Below are positions 1 to 6,041 of a stretch of 6,041 nucleotides of DNA, piece after piece. How positions within the stretch are numbered: position 1 is the stretch's first letter; each line of letters opens with the position of its first letter. Origin of the DNA: Acidobacteriota bacterium (lineage in GTDB: Bacteria; Acidobacteriota; Terriglobia; Terriglobales; Acidobacteriaceae); NCBI GenBank assembly GCA_025353435.1, contig JANXQR010000711.1, positions 1 through 6,041 on the forward strand, in the 5' to 3' direction. The notes under the pieces were generated by a model. That model had not been told where the DNA came from. It ran no database searches and saw only the letters and a list, made by a program, of their open reading frames with translations. Made by a program: the position numbers and the translations under genes.

Positions 1-695
1 GCCAGGTCCTCGAGCGACCCGCCTCCGCGCGCAACCACGATTACATCCACAAGTCCCGAAGCATTCAGGTAATCAAGCCCAGCTTCAACCTCGGCAGGCG
101 CGGAATCACCCTGCACCGATGCCGGATACAGCAGCACATTCAAGCCCGAGTGACGCCGTCCAACAATGTTCAAAAAGTCGCGAATCACTGCGCCCGTCGG
201 CGACGTAATAATTCCAACCGTGCGCGGAAACGCCGGCAATGGCCGCTTGCGTTCCGCTTCAAAAAGCCCTTCAGCCTTGAGCTTTTCCTTCAGCTGCTCG
301 AACGCCAGTTGCAGCGAGCCCGATCCCACCGGCTCCATCGTCTCGGCCACAAGCTGCATCTGGCCGCGCTGGTCGTACACGCTTACGCGCCCGCGCACCA
401 GCACGTGCAGCCCGTCTTCAGCACGAAACCGCAGCAGGATCGCCTGCCGCCGAAACAGCACCACCGGCAATTGCGCATCGGCATCCTTTAGCGTGAAGTA
501 CAAGTGACCCGACGGCGCCGGCCGGAAATTTGAAATCTCGCCTTCCACCCACACATCGCCAAACTGCTCTTCAATCAGCTTGCGAACCTGTCCCACCAAT
601 TCGCGGACAGGCCAAACGCGACGCGCGGGGCGCGCCTCTTCGAAGCTGAGGCCAAGCTGAAACGAGGATGGATCGGGCCGCGTCACTTTTACCAA
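1..695 (-). CDS. xseA: Exodeoxyribonuclease VII large subunit, N-terminal part (cut by window edge)
   Basis: Large, catalytic subunit of exodeoxyribonuclease VII, a cytoplasmic nuclease that, with several copies of XseB, degrades single-stranded DNA to oligonucleotides in repair and recombination. The frame stays open to the left edge, giving 231 codons of a protein usually about 400-450 residues long. An N-terminal OB-fold is visible: VEGEISN (50-56), PSGHLYFTLKD (61-71), LFRRQ (80-84). The start of the nuclease domain follows: AEGLF (141-145), GIITSPTGAVIRD (161-173), YPASVQGDSAP (190-200), ARGGGSLEDL (222-231). Aligned by eye with E. coli XseA, D173 and R223 match the important residues D155 and R205; the counterparts of H238 and D240 lie past the edge. 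The start is uncertain. The frame opens after a stop at 711-713, and the only plausible starts are TTG at 695 or GTG at 686, both without a clear ribosome binding site. It lies 51 nt after the Hpt gene. Identity is very secure; the start is not. Confidence 0.96.
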   Translation of the reverse strand, partial: MVKVTRPDPSSFQLGLSFEEARPARRVWPVRELVGQVRKLIEEQFGDVWVEGEISNFRPAPSGHLYFTLKDADAQLPVVLFRRQAILLRFRAEDGLHVLVRGRVSVYDQRGQMQLVAETMEPVGSGSLQLAFEQLKEKLKAEGLFEAERKRPLPAFPRTVGIITSPTGAVIRDFLNIVGRRHSGLNVLLYPASVQGDSAPAEVEAGLDYLNASGLVDVIVVARGGGSLEDL

Positions 696-746
696 GTGTA
701 ATTGCAGAGTCTAACTGCCAATGCCGCCCGCGCCCGGACTGCGAAG

Positions 747-1079
747 CTATTTGCGGTTGCCAACAATCGCCTTGATCTGCTGCGCAATCTCAACAAGCCG
801 GGGCAGGGAAGCAGGATCGAGATCGTCCACTCCCGAGTAAAGTATCTCCGCCTCGCGCGCCAGCACTGTGCCCCTCGTAAGCCCAAAGGTGCCCAGTACT
901 CCTGCCAATTTGTGCGCCGCTGATTGCGCATCGTCCATGTGATGCTTTGACAGCTTGTCGTCGGCTAGCGCGCGGTTGGCAGCCTCCAGCACCGCAACCC
1001 GCTCCTCTGTCTCCGGAAGGTATTTGGTCCACAGGCGGTCCATCGCCGCCGCCATGGATTGTTGCGCTGAATTATCCAT
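747..1079 (-). CDS. Stand-alone Hpt (histidine phosphotransfer) protein
   Basis: Small cytoplasmic phosphotransfer protein of 110 residues that shuttles a phosphoryl group between receiver domains. The Hpt signature AAHKLAGVLGTFGL is at 54-67, with His56 as the phosphorylated residue, Lys57 and Gly60 in the usual places, and mostly helical sequence on both sides as expected for a four-helix bundle. There is no kinase, ATPase or receiver part. I chose ATG at 1079 because AGAGG lies 8 nt upstream. A TTG at 1100 would add seven residues and overlap the previous gene, but it has no better binding site. The gene begins 11 nt after the stop of the CheY-like gene, so the two are surely translated from one message, and the hybrid kinase lies upstream. 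By inference it takes phosphate from a fused receiver of that kinase and passes it to the lone receiver, or works in reverse as a phosphate sink. Partner specificity cannot be read from the sequence. Confidence 0.92.
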   Translation of the reverse strand: MDNSAQQSMAAAMDRLWTKYLPETEERVAVLEAANRALADDKLSKHHMDDAQSAAHKLAGVLGTFGLTRGTVLAREAEILYSGVDDLDPASLPRLVEIAQQIKAIVGNRK

Positions 1080-1087
1080 CGAAACGA

Positions 1088-1092
1088 CCTCT
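1088..1092 (-). promoter_or_regulatory. Ribosome binding site of the Hpt gene
   Basis: AGAGG on the minus strand, 8 nt before ATG at 1079, overlapping the stop codon (1091-1093) of the receiver gene. It decides the start in favour of 1079 over the upstream TTG at 1100 and suggests translational coupling between the two genes. Confidence 0.7.
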
Positions 1093-1465
1093 ATTCCCAA
1101 CCCAGAACTTCCGCAATTTGCGCCGACAATGTCATTGGGTCAAAAGGCTTGAATAAGATGGCCTCCACTCCCAGGTCTGCGAATCGACGCTGGTCGTTGC
1201 TCTGTACCTTGGCGGTGAGCAGCAATACCGGAATCCGCGCCGTGAGGGGATTCCTTCGCAGCTCGCGAAACGTTGAAGGGCCATCCATCCCCGGCATCAT
1301 CACGTCCAGCAGAATGGCGTCCGGGTTGTACTCGGCGGCTCGCACCAGCCCCTGCGCGCCCGAGCTGGCGGTTGCCACTTCCCAGCCCGCGACAGTCTCC
1401 AGGCTCAATGCCGCTACTTCACGAATATCGTCTTCATCATCGATGATCAGGATCCGGTGAGACAT
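1091..1465 (-). CDS. Single-domain response regulator (CheY-like receiver)
   Basis: A 124-residue protein consisting of one receiver domain and no output domain. All key residues are present: acidic pocket D9, D10, E11; phosphoacceptor D54 in LLDVMMPGMDG; T84 in LLLTAK; K106 in FKPF. It is therefore expected to bind magnesium and accept phosphate. The start is ATG at 1465, with GGAG 8 nt upstream, giving the typical MSHRILIIDDE opening. A TTG at 1525 would add 20 unrelated residues and is unlikely. It follows the hybrid kinase by 121 nt and precedes the Hpt gene by 11 nt. By inference it is the terminal receiver of the relay or a phosphate sink, acting through protein contact since no DNA-binding domain exists. 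The family is certain; the target is unknown. Confidence 0.94.
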   Translation of the reverse strand: MSHRILIIDDEDDIREVAALSLETVAGWEVATASSGAQGLVRAAEYNPDAILLDVMMPGMDGPSTFRELRRNPLTARIPVLLLTAKVQSNDQRRFADLGVEAILFKPFDPMTLSAQIAEVLGWE

Positions 1466-1586
1466 TTGTACCGCTCCAATGGCTGCCCCTAAATTCCATC
1501 TGCCCAATCCTCCAACGGCGGCCAATCCAACTGCAGGCCGCTTCGCTCAAGGTGCACGCAGGGCCAGCGTTGGACCAACCGATTCG
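1466..1586 (-). other. 121-bp spacer between hybrid kinase and receiver genes
   Basis: There is no gene here apart from the ribosome binding site of the receiver gene at its left end. I see no T-tract terminator after the kinase, so read-through from the kinase is possible. I also see no convincing -35/-10 pair. A short perfect palindrome, GTTGG-1-CCAAC, lies at 1569-1579 just past the kinase stop. The spacer is long enough for an internal promoter, but none can be shown. Confidence 0.4.
1474..1477 (-). promoter_or_regulatory. Ribosome binding site of the receiver gene
   Basis: GGAG on the minus strand, 8 nt before ATG at 1465. It is the basis for choosing that start and a 124-residue product over longer forms. 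Confidence 0.7.
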
Positions 1587-4500
1587 CTAAGGAGTTCGGT
1601 CGACAGTAACGTTAGGGGGAGCCTCTACCAACATCTGACGCGAGTTGCGAAGCATCGTCAATACCAATGCTTCAAGCTGCTGCGGTTGAACGCGCGCTTT
1701 GGTCAGGAAATGCGTCGGCCCCAGCGTCAGTTGCCGCCGCTCCTCCGGTCCCAGTTCGCGCCCCGAATACACTACGATCGGCAGATTCGCCATGCCACTT
1801 TGTTGCCTCAGCCAATCCACCAGGTTGAATCCATCGCCATCCGGCAGTCCAATGTCCAGCACCAGCAAATGCGGTTGGATGCTGAAGCATGCGTCGACAG
1901 CCGCCTGCCGCGTCTGGGCGATCGTTACGTGCACAGAGTCGCGCGAAAACACTTCCTTGATCACGTTGGCCAGGTCCAGGTCGTCCTCGATCACCAGCAC
2001 CCGCGCCGTCTCGCCCGGCCCGCACAACACACGAGCCAACTCGTTCAGCAGCGCGTCTTCCTGAACCGGCTTCGTCACAAATCCCTCAGCCTCGGCGGGC
2101 AACTCCGCGGGATTTTGATTCGCCACGCTCAGCAGAACCACGGGAATATGCCGCTCCCCGTCCGGGGTCCGCAGCAGCCGCAGTACCTCCCACCCATTCA
2201 TCCCGTCCAGGGATGTATCGACAAGAATGGCCTCCACCCCGTCCCTCGCCGCAGCCACCGTTTCCTCAAGGGTCGTGGCTTCCTTCACGCGATAACCGTG
2301 TCGTGCCAGCTTCTCCACCAGAATCGGGCGCGTCAGATCGTTTGAGTCGGCCAGCAGTATCGTTCCCTGGTCAATTGGCTCCAGTGCGGGAACTCCCCCG
2401 GATGGTACCGGCACATAGGGCAAAAACACGCGGAAAGTCGATCCGCGCACCGGGTTTCGCTCCGCCCATATCCGGCCCGAATGCTGCGTCACAATCGACC
2501 GGCAGATGGCCAGCCCCAATCCGCTACCGCCCTTTTGCCGCGAATCCGACGCATCCACCTGCTGGAATCGCCCGAACACCGCCTCCAGCTTGTCCGCAGG
2601 AATCCCTCGTCCCTGGTCGATTACTGAAAGCGTCACCCCCGAGGCTCCCGGCCGCATCATCACCGATACTCCAGACCCCGGCGGCGAGAACTTCACCGCG
2701 TTCGAAAGCAGGTTAGTAAGCACCTGCAGCAGACGGTCTGGATCTCCCGAAATCTCCACCTGAGTCGTGTCGTGGATCAGCTGCACGCCCGCCGCTTCCG
2801 CCACCGGCTGCATCCCGTCAATCGATTGACGCACTACTTCGGAAAGCTGCATTGGCCGGAACATGATCGGCTCACGCCCGCTCTGAATTCGTTCCAGGTC
2901 CAGAATGTCGTTGATCAGCCGCACCAACCGGTCTGAATTCGTCATCGCAATCCGCAGCAGGTTCGCAGCCTTGTCGTTGATCGTCCCCAGAATGCCCGAC
3001 GTCAGCAGACCCAGCGCCCCCCGGATCGAAGTCAGCGGTGTTCGCAGCTCATGGCTCACCGTGGAAATGAATTCGTCCTTCAGCCGGTCCAGCGCGTACC
3101 TCTGGCTGATGTCGCGGAAGCTCAGCACCGAGCCAGAAAACCGCCCCTGGTCCAAGATCGGCGTAAAGAAGTACTCTGCGGGGACGCCGGTTCCATCCGG
3201 ACGGTAAATCGTGTCCTCACCCGCGGATGCCACCTGCAGCGACGTCGCCTTGCGCAGTGCGCAATCCTCGCCGCATTGATTCTGCCCGCGAGCCGAACCG
3301 TGCAGCAGCTCGTGGACTTCCTTGCCCGTCAGCCGTGAAGCCGGTGCGCCCAAAAGCCTGCCCGCCGCCGGATTCGCAAAGCTCACCATGCCGTGCCGGT
3401 CCACTCCGCAAATCCCGTCTGCCACAGAATCCAGCAGAATCTCCTGCTGCCGATAAAGCTCATCCGCACGCCCACGTTCCCGCGAGCGCGCCAGCATTTG
3501 CCCCAATGACGCCGCCACCGTCTCAATCGCCGCCAGTGCCTCAGGATCCTCGCGTAGCCGCAAATGTGAGTAGTACTCCATCACCGCCAGCACCCGGTTG
3601 CCTACCCGCACCGGCACCGCCCAACCCGAAACCATGTCGTGCCGTCGCGCAATCTCCGTTCTCGTGTCCGGACGCACCGTCGCAAGATCGGCGATCCACG
3701 AAGGACGCCCCTCCTGCCACACCCGGCCCGGCAAGTCGGCTCCCAATGCCAGCGTCCGCCCCATGCTCTCCTGGATGATTGCGTCCGCCTGGTTTCCCGG
3801 CGCGCCCCACGCAGTGCAGAATTCCAGCCGCTTCTCCTCGGCATTGACCTCCCAGATCACCGCCATATCCCAACTCTGCGATACGCAGATCGCCTCTAGA
3901 ATTCGCGCCGCCGCAGCCTCGGGAGACGTGTTCTCCCCCACAATCTGGCTCACCACCAGCTGCAGCGCCAGCCGATGCTCGCGTTGCTTCTGTTGCGTCA
4001 CATCCCGCACCAGGCAACGCACCGCCAGCGGATTCCCCGCCTTCTGCCGTTGGCTCAAGCTGAGTTCAAATTCCAGCACCCGCCCATCCAGCGTGTGATT
4101 CCTCAGCGGCGACCGGTCGATCGTCTCCCCGTCCAGCGCCCGCCGAAACAGCCCCGCCACTTCCAGCCGGCAGTCGTTTCCAAACAGTTCCTCAAACGAG
4201 TCCAGTTCCATCAGCGTCGTGTGGCTGATTCCAAAGCACCGCTTCCACGCCGGATTCGCATACAAAAACCGCCCCGCGGTGCTCAGCGTCGCAATCATCT
4301 CGCTGGAGTTCTCAAACAGGTCGCGATAGCGTTCCTGCGACTCCCGCGTCGCCTGCTCCTGGCGCATCGTTGCGCTCACATCCAGCGCCATCACCACCAG
4401 CCCCTGCATTGCGCCTTCCCCATCCCGCAGTGCGGAAATGTGCAGCGTCACCGGGAACGTAGTTCCATCCTTGCGCCGGAAGTGCGTTTCGAAGCTTGGA

Positions 4501-5036
4501 ACCTGGCTTGGGGGAAGATTCCTGACCGCTCCCATCAGCGTGGTGAGCCGTTCCATCGGGCCCAGGTCCGGATTCGGTTCAATCCCGCTCAGGCGCTGCA
4601 ATGCACCAATCAGCCGCGGTCCCTCGTCAACGCCCAGAATCTCGGTCGTCCGTGGCTTTCCTACCAGCTCCTCGGCGTGGTAGCCAAGCAGCCGCTCCGC
4701 CGCTGGATTCAGGTGCGTGATTGAGCCGTCCAGACCAATGGAGATCACCATCGGGCCTGCGGAATCGAAGATATGTCGATGGGCTTCTGAATTCGATCCC
4801 GGCTTTGCCGTTCGCAGAAAGCACAGCCGTACGGCAATCATCAGGATCAACAGCTCGAACGCGCCTTCAAGGTAGCTGAATCGCGCTTCGCGCAGCCGAG
4901 TCGCGAGCTCAGCTCCTACCGCCACCAAAAGTACGCCGGGCACCAGTACGTTCCAAACCAAGGAAACGCCCTGTCCTCCAGCTTTGCCGGTGGATTGTTC
5001 GCCTTCTGATGTTGCGGCGCTGGCCCCTGCGCGCAT
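1587..5036 (-). CDS. Membrane-tethered hybrid histidine kinase, PAS-PAS-GAF-PAS-HisKA-HATPase-REC-REC
   Basis: Sensor kinase of 1149 residues that autophosphorylates on His and passes the phosphate to Asp. In order: two hydrophobic helices (about 25-45 and 58-74) with a very short loop, so no periplasmic sensor; PAS1 (about 85-225); PAS2 (236-350); GAF (365-515, with the LPGRVW and WIADLATVRPD motifs); PAS3 (530-646, with H579, C588, C592); HisKA (648-716) with H662 in SHELRTP; HATPase with N775/N779, DQGRGIP (807-813), FGRFQQVD (821-828) and GGSGLGLAI (836-844). Kinase motifs are intact. REC1 (891-1006) has D940, S970, K989, but its acidic pair reads D897-S898. REC2 (1012-1130) has E1017, D1018, D1019, phosphoacceptor D1061, S1091, and K1113 followed by Ala instead of Pro. 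I chose ATG at 5036 because AGGAG lies 4 nt upstream; TTG at 5072 would add 12 residues but abuts its only purine-rich site. It heads the receiver and Hpt genes and is their likely phosphate source. The signal is probably cytoplasmic or membrane-derived but is unidentified. Confidence 0.95.
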   Translation of the reverse strand: MRAGASAATSEGEQSTGKAGGQGVSLVWNVLVPGVLLVAVGAELATRLREARFSYLEGAFELLILMIAVRLCFLRTAKPGSNSEAHRHIFDSAGPMVISIGLDGSITHLNPAAERLLGYHAEELVGKPRTTEILGVDEGPRLIGALQRLSGIEPNPDLGPMERLTTLMGAVRNLPPSQVPSFETHFRRKDGTTFPVTLHISALRDGEGAMQGLVVMALDVSATMRQEQATRESQERYRDLFENSSEMIATLSTAGRFLYANPAWKRCFGISHTTLMELDSFEELFGNDCRLEVAGLFRRALDGETIDRSPLRNHTLDGRVLEFELSLSQRQKAGNPLAVRCLVRDVTQQKQREHRLALQLVVSQIVGENTSPEAAAARILEAICVSQSWDMAVIWEVNAEEKRLEFCTAWGAPGNQADAIIQESMGRTLALGADLPGRVWQEGRPSWIADLATVRPDTRTEIARRHDMVSGWAVPVRVGNRVLAVMEYYSHLRLREDPEALAAIETVAASLGQMLARSRERGRADELYRQQEILLDSVADGICGVDRHGMVSFANPAAGRLLGAPASRLTGKEVHELLHGSARGQNQCGEDCALRKATSLQVASAGEDTIYRPDGTGVPAEYFFTPILDQGRFSGSVLSFRDISQRYALDRLKDEFISTVSHELRTPLTSIRGALGLLTSGILGTINDKAANLLRIAMTNSDRLVRLINDILDLERIQSGREPIMFRPMQLSEVVRQSIDGMQPVAEAAGVQLIHDTTQVEISGDPDRLLQVLTNLLSNAVKFSPPGSGVSVMMRPGASGVTLSVIDQGRGIPADKLEAVFGRFQQVDASDSRQKGGSGLGLAICRSIVTQHSGRIWAERNPVRGSTFRVFLPYVPVPSGGVPALEPIDQGTILLADSNDLTRPILVEKLARHGYRVKEATTLEETVAAARDGVEAILVDTSLDGMNGWEVLRLLRTPDGERHIPVVLLSVANQNPAELPAEAEGFVTKPVQEDALLNELARVLCGPGETARVLVIEDDLDLANVIKEVFSRDSVHVTIAQTRQAAVDACFSIQPHLLVLDIGLPDGDGFNLVDWLRQQSGMANLPIVVYSGRELGPEERRQLTLGPTHFLTKARVQPQQLEALVLTMLRNSRQMLVEAPPNVTVDRTP

Positions 5037-5040
5037 CTGT

Positions 5041-5046
5041 CTCCTC
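5041..5046 (-). promoter_or_regulatory. Ribosome binding site of the hybrid kinase
   Basis: GAGGAG on the minus strand, ending 4 nt before ATG at 5036. Spacing is slightly short, but the match is much better placed than the AGAGG that directly touches the alternative TTG at 5072. It supports the 1149-residue product. Confidence 0.55.
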
Positions 5047-5258
5047 GAAGCCCCCGTTGCGCAGACACACAACCTCTTGAAGAGCCTGCTCGGTGGGCCC
5101 GCCCGTCGCCCCGGGTCTATCTCTAGCGGCGAAAAAGTTAGGGTTGCGTTCCTACCTTACACCGTTTTGAGGGTAAATTGCCCCAAATCAATCGTCAGGT
5201 TCCAGTTCGTGCACTGCCAAAACTCCGCGTGGATCGAGTATTACAGTTGCAGATGGCA

Positions 5259-5289
5259 GCTCCGGAGGGAGCAGGGGCCTTTAGGCTCC
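5259..5289. repeat. Three alternating complementary 5-mers able to form competing hairpins
   Basis: GCTCC (5259-5263), GGAGC (5268-5272) and GCTCC (5285-5289) alternate, so the middle copy can pair with either outer copy but not both. The left pair has a 4-nt loop. The right pair encloses a 12-nt segment that can partly pair as AGGGGCCT with AGGCTCCT. Stems are only five bases and no T tract follows on the minus strand, so this is not a clear terminator. Confidence 0.3.
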
Positions 5290-5360
5290 TTTAAAGCGGC
5301 CGAAACGGTGGGGCCTTGAGTCCCGGATCTGCGCCAGCCCCGCCAGATGCAACCGCAGTA

Positions 5361-6041
5361 CTAGGGGAAAACCTGCTTGATGTGGAGGAAAAGCATCACG
5401 TTCAATACCAGTGAAACAATCAGCATCGCAAACAGCAGCAGCGCGAACAGGTTTACCTTGTTCCCCACCGCCTTCAGATCCTCAATCAGTTCCTGCTGCT
5501 CCAAAGTATTGCGGTCCGTCGCCTCGCGCACCATATCCAGCTGGTCCTCCACCCGCTTCAGCGAGGAGTTCTGCTCGATAACCTGAGTCCGCAATTCCTG
5601 GTGCTGCTCATGAATCTCCGTAAGCTGATTGCGCAACGGTGTCAGGTCTACCGGCGGCGCCGTTGGCGTGATATGCGGCCGCGCGGCAAACAGGTTCGCC
5701 ACCACCGACGCAATATTGCCGTCAAGCAGCGGCAGCAGCTTCTGCACAAACGGCATCGCCTGCTTCAGGACTCCCATTGCTCTCTGCATGCCTTGATCCT
5801 CAGGCGCAGTCGTCGATAAAGCCCGTCCCTGCGGCGGAACCGCGCGATACACCGGGTCCGGCACCGAACGCGAACTTCCCGCCGGCAGCGGCGATCCTAC
5901 CGTGCGCGCCTTGGAATCGCGTGTATCTTGAACGCGGGCTTCCTGCACGCGAACCTCCTGCACGCGAAGATCCTGCGTGCGTACCTCCGGCTTTACCGCC
6001 AGGTCAATGCGGCCAGCATCCGGGTGCCAGGTCTCCACCAG
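5361..6041 (-). CDS. Unrecognised coiled-coil protein with a C-terminal membrane anchor (N-terminus may lie beyond window)
   Basis: I do not recognise this family. The frame is open to the right edge. A GTG at 6038 is the first possible start seen and would give 225 residues, but its upstream region is outside the window, so the true start may be further out. Numbering from that GTG: a charged segment of R-V-Q-(E/D)-x pentads (about 20-40), encoded by 15-bp repeats; a Pro/Ser-rich low-complexity linker (44-80); an amphipathic or hydrophobic stretch (about 88-118); a charged Gln/Glu/Leu-rich probable coiled coil (131-193); and one strong membrane helix (195-220) followed by only five residues (KQVFP). 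No signal peptide or catalytic motif is visible. This layout predicts a tail-anchored protein with its bulk in the cytoplasm, perhaps a structural or scaffold protein. It is 324 bp upstream of the kinase on the same strand, with no evidence of shared function. Confidence 0.78.
   Translation of the reverse strand: MVETWHPDAGRIDLAVKPEVRTQDLRVQEVRVQEARVQDTRDSKARTVGSPLPAGSSRSVPDPVYRAVPPQGRALSTTAPEDQGMQRAMGVLKQAMPFVQKLLPLLDGNIASVVANLFAARPHITPTAPPVDLTPLRNQLTEIHEQHQELRTQVIEQNSSLKRVEDQLDMVREATDRNTLEQQELIEDLKAVGNKVNLFALLLFAMLIVSLVLNVMLFLHIKQVFP
5918..5992 (-). repeat. Degenerate 15-bp tandem repeat, about five units, inside a coding region
   Basis: Five consecutive 15-bp units start at 5918, 5933, 5948, 5963 and 5978. 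On the plus strand the middle ones resemble CGCGAACCTCCTGCA, the outer ones being more diverged. Because 15 is a multiple of 3 the frame is kept, giving pentads such as RVQEV, RVQEA and RVQDT. The pattern suggests in-frame tandem duplication followed by drift. Confidence 0.8.

Larger units (their letters stand above)
5037..5360 (-). other. 324-bp gap upstream of the hybrid kinase; probable promoter and leader region
   Basis: This lies between the stop of the membrane-anchored protein gene and the kinase start. No credible gene is present on either strand. It contains a relatively A/T-rich patch (about 5131-5200), in contrast to the GC-rich coding DNA around it, which fits a promoter or leader for the kinase. 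I could not find a -35/-10 pair good enough to call. TTGGCA, reading on the minus strand from about 5220, has no good -10 at the right spacing. A cluster of complementary 5-mers lies at 5259-5289 and is listed separately. Confidence 0.5.

Noticed and set aside
150..507. Two overlapping plus-strand frames opposite xseA
   Set aside because: The minus strand encodes unmistakable XseA motifs throughout; the plus-strand translations show no family features.
690..746. Promoter for xseA: TTGGCA and TACACT in the Hpt-xseA gap
   Set aside because: The spacer is only 15 nt and the -10 element overlaps the TTG start, so it could serve only the GTG at 686 or a later start; too weak to call.
1569..1579. 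Palindrome GTTGG-1-CCAAC just after the kinase stop, as a terminator
   Set aside because: A 1-nt loop cannot form a hairpin with all five pairs, and no T tract follows.
1479..2345. Long plus-strand open frame of 288 codons antisense to the hybrid kinase
   Set aside because: The minus-strand frame here encodes two clear receiver domains. The plus-strand product is rich in Arg, His, Gln and Pro with no domain, as expected for a shadow in GC-rich DNA.
3975..4724. Plus-strand open frame of 249 codons antisense to the PAS region
   Set aside because: Low-complexity Arg/Gln/Pro/His translation opposite well-conserved PAS sequence; a shadow frame.
5137..5147. TTAGGG / CCCTAA telomere-like hexamer
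   Set aside because: A single copy in a bacterial intergenic region; chance.
5115..5190. Possible c-di-GMP (GEMM-like) riboswitch before the kinase, with GGGGCAA and GGAACGCAA on the minus strand
   Set aside because: Only short fragments resemble the core. The first stem has mismatches, the GAAA loop is missing and no second stem with its conserved receptor is seen, so I do not call it. A covariance-model search would settle it.
5273..5294. Hairpin AGGGGCCT-TT-AGGCTCCT followed by TTTA, as an intrinsic terminator
   Set aside because: It pairs better on the plus strand, where no gene ends. On the minus strand it has a mismatch and no T tract.

Overview
The window is one minus-strand gene block from a GC-rich bacterium. 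The style of the proteins (a PAS/GAF-rich hybrid kinase, and an XseA with a 'GLSFEEARPARRVWPVREL' N-terminus) suggests Acidobacteriota or a similar soil or environmental lineage. That placement is from memory of family style and is not proven here. Every convincing gene reads right to left; the long plus-strand frames are antisense shadows.

Layout in transcription order, high to low coordinate. (1) 6041-5361: the C-terminal part, or nearly all, of an unrecognised protein with a 15-bp repeat-encoded charged segment, a coiled-coil stalk and a single C-terminal membrane helix. (2) 5360-5037: a 324-bp gap without a gene, which probably carries the promoter and leader of the kinase. (3) 5036-1587: a large membrane-tethered hybrid histidine kinase, PAS-PAS-GAF-PAS-HisKA-HATPase-REC-REC. 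(4) 1586-1466: a 121-bp spacer. (5) 1465-1091: a stand-alone CheY-like receiver. (6) 1079-747: a stand-alone Hpt phosphotransfer protein. (7) 695 to the left edge: the N-terminal 231 codons of xseA, exodeoxyribonuclease VII large subunit, cut by the window end.

The centre of the window holds all the parts of a multistep phosphorelay: kinase His, two fused receivers, a free Hpt and a free receiver. A likely path is His662 of the kinase to a fused receiver Asp, to His56 of the Hpt, to Asp54 of the free receiver. No DNA-binding or enzymatic output domain is encoded here, so the final target must lie elsewhere or act by protein contact. The receiver and Hpt genes are 11 nt apart and almost certainly co-transcribed. 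xseA follows Hpt after 51 nt and may be read through from the same transcript. I see no mobile element, CRISPR array, tRNA or rRNA. The phosphorelay is a recognisable type of system rather than a clearly new one; its less ordinary details are listed as findings.
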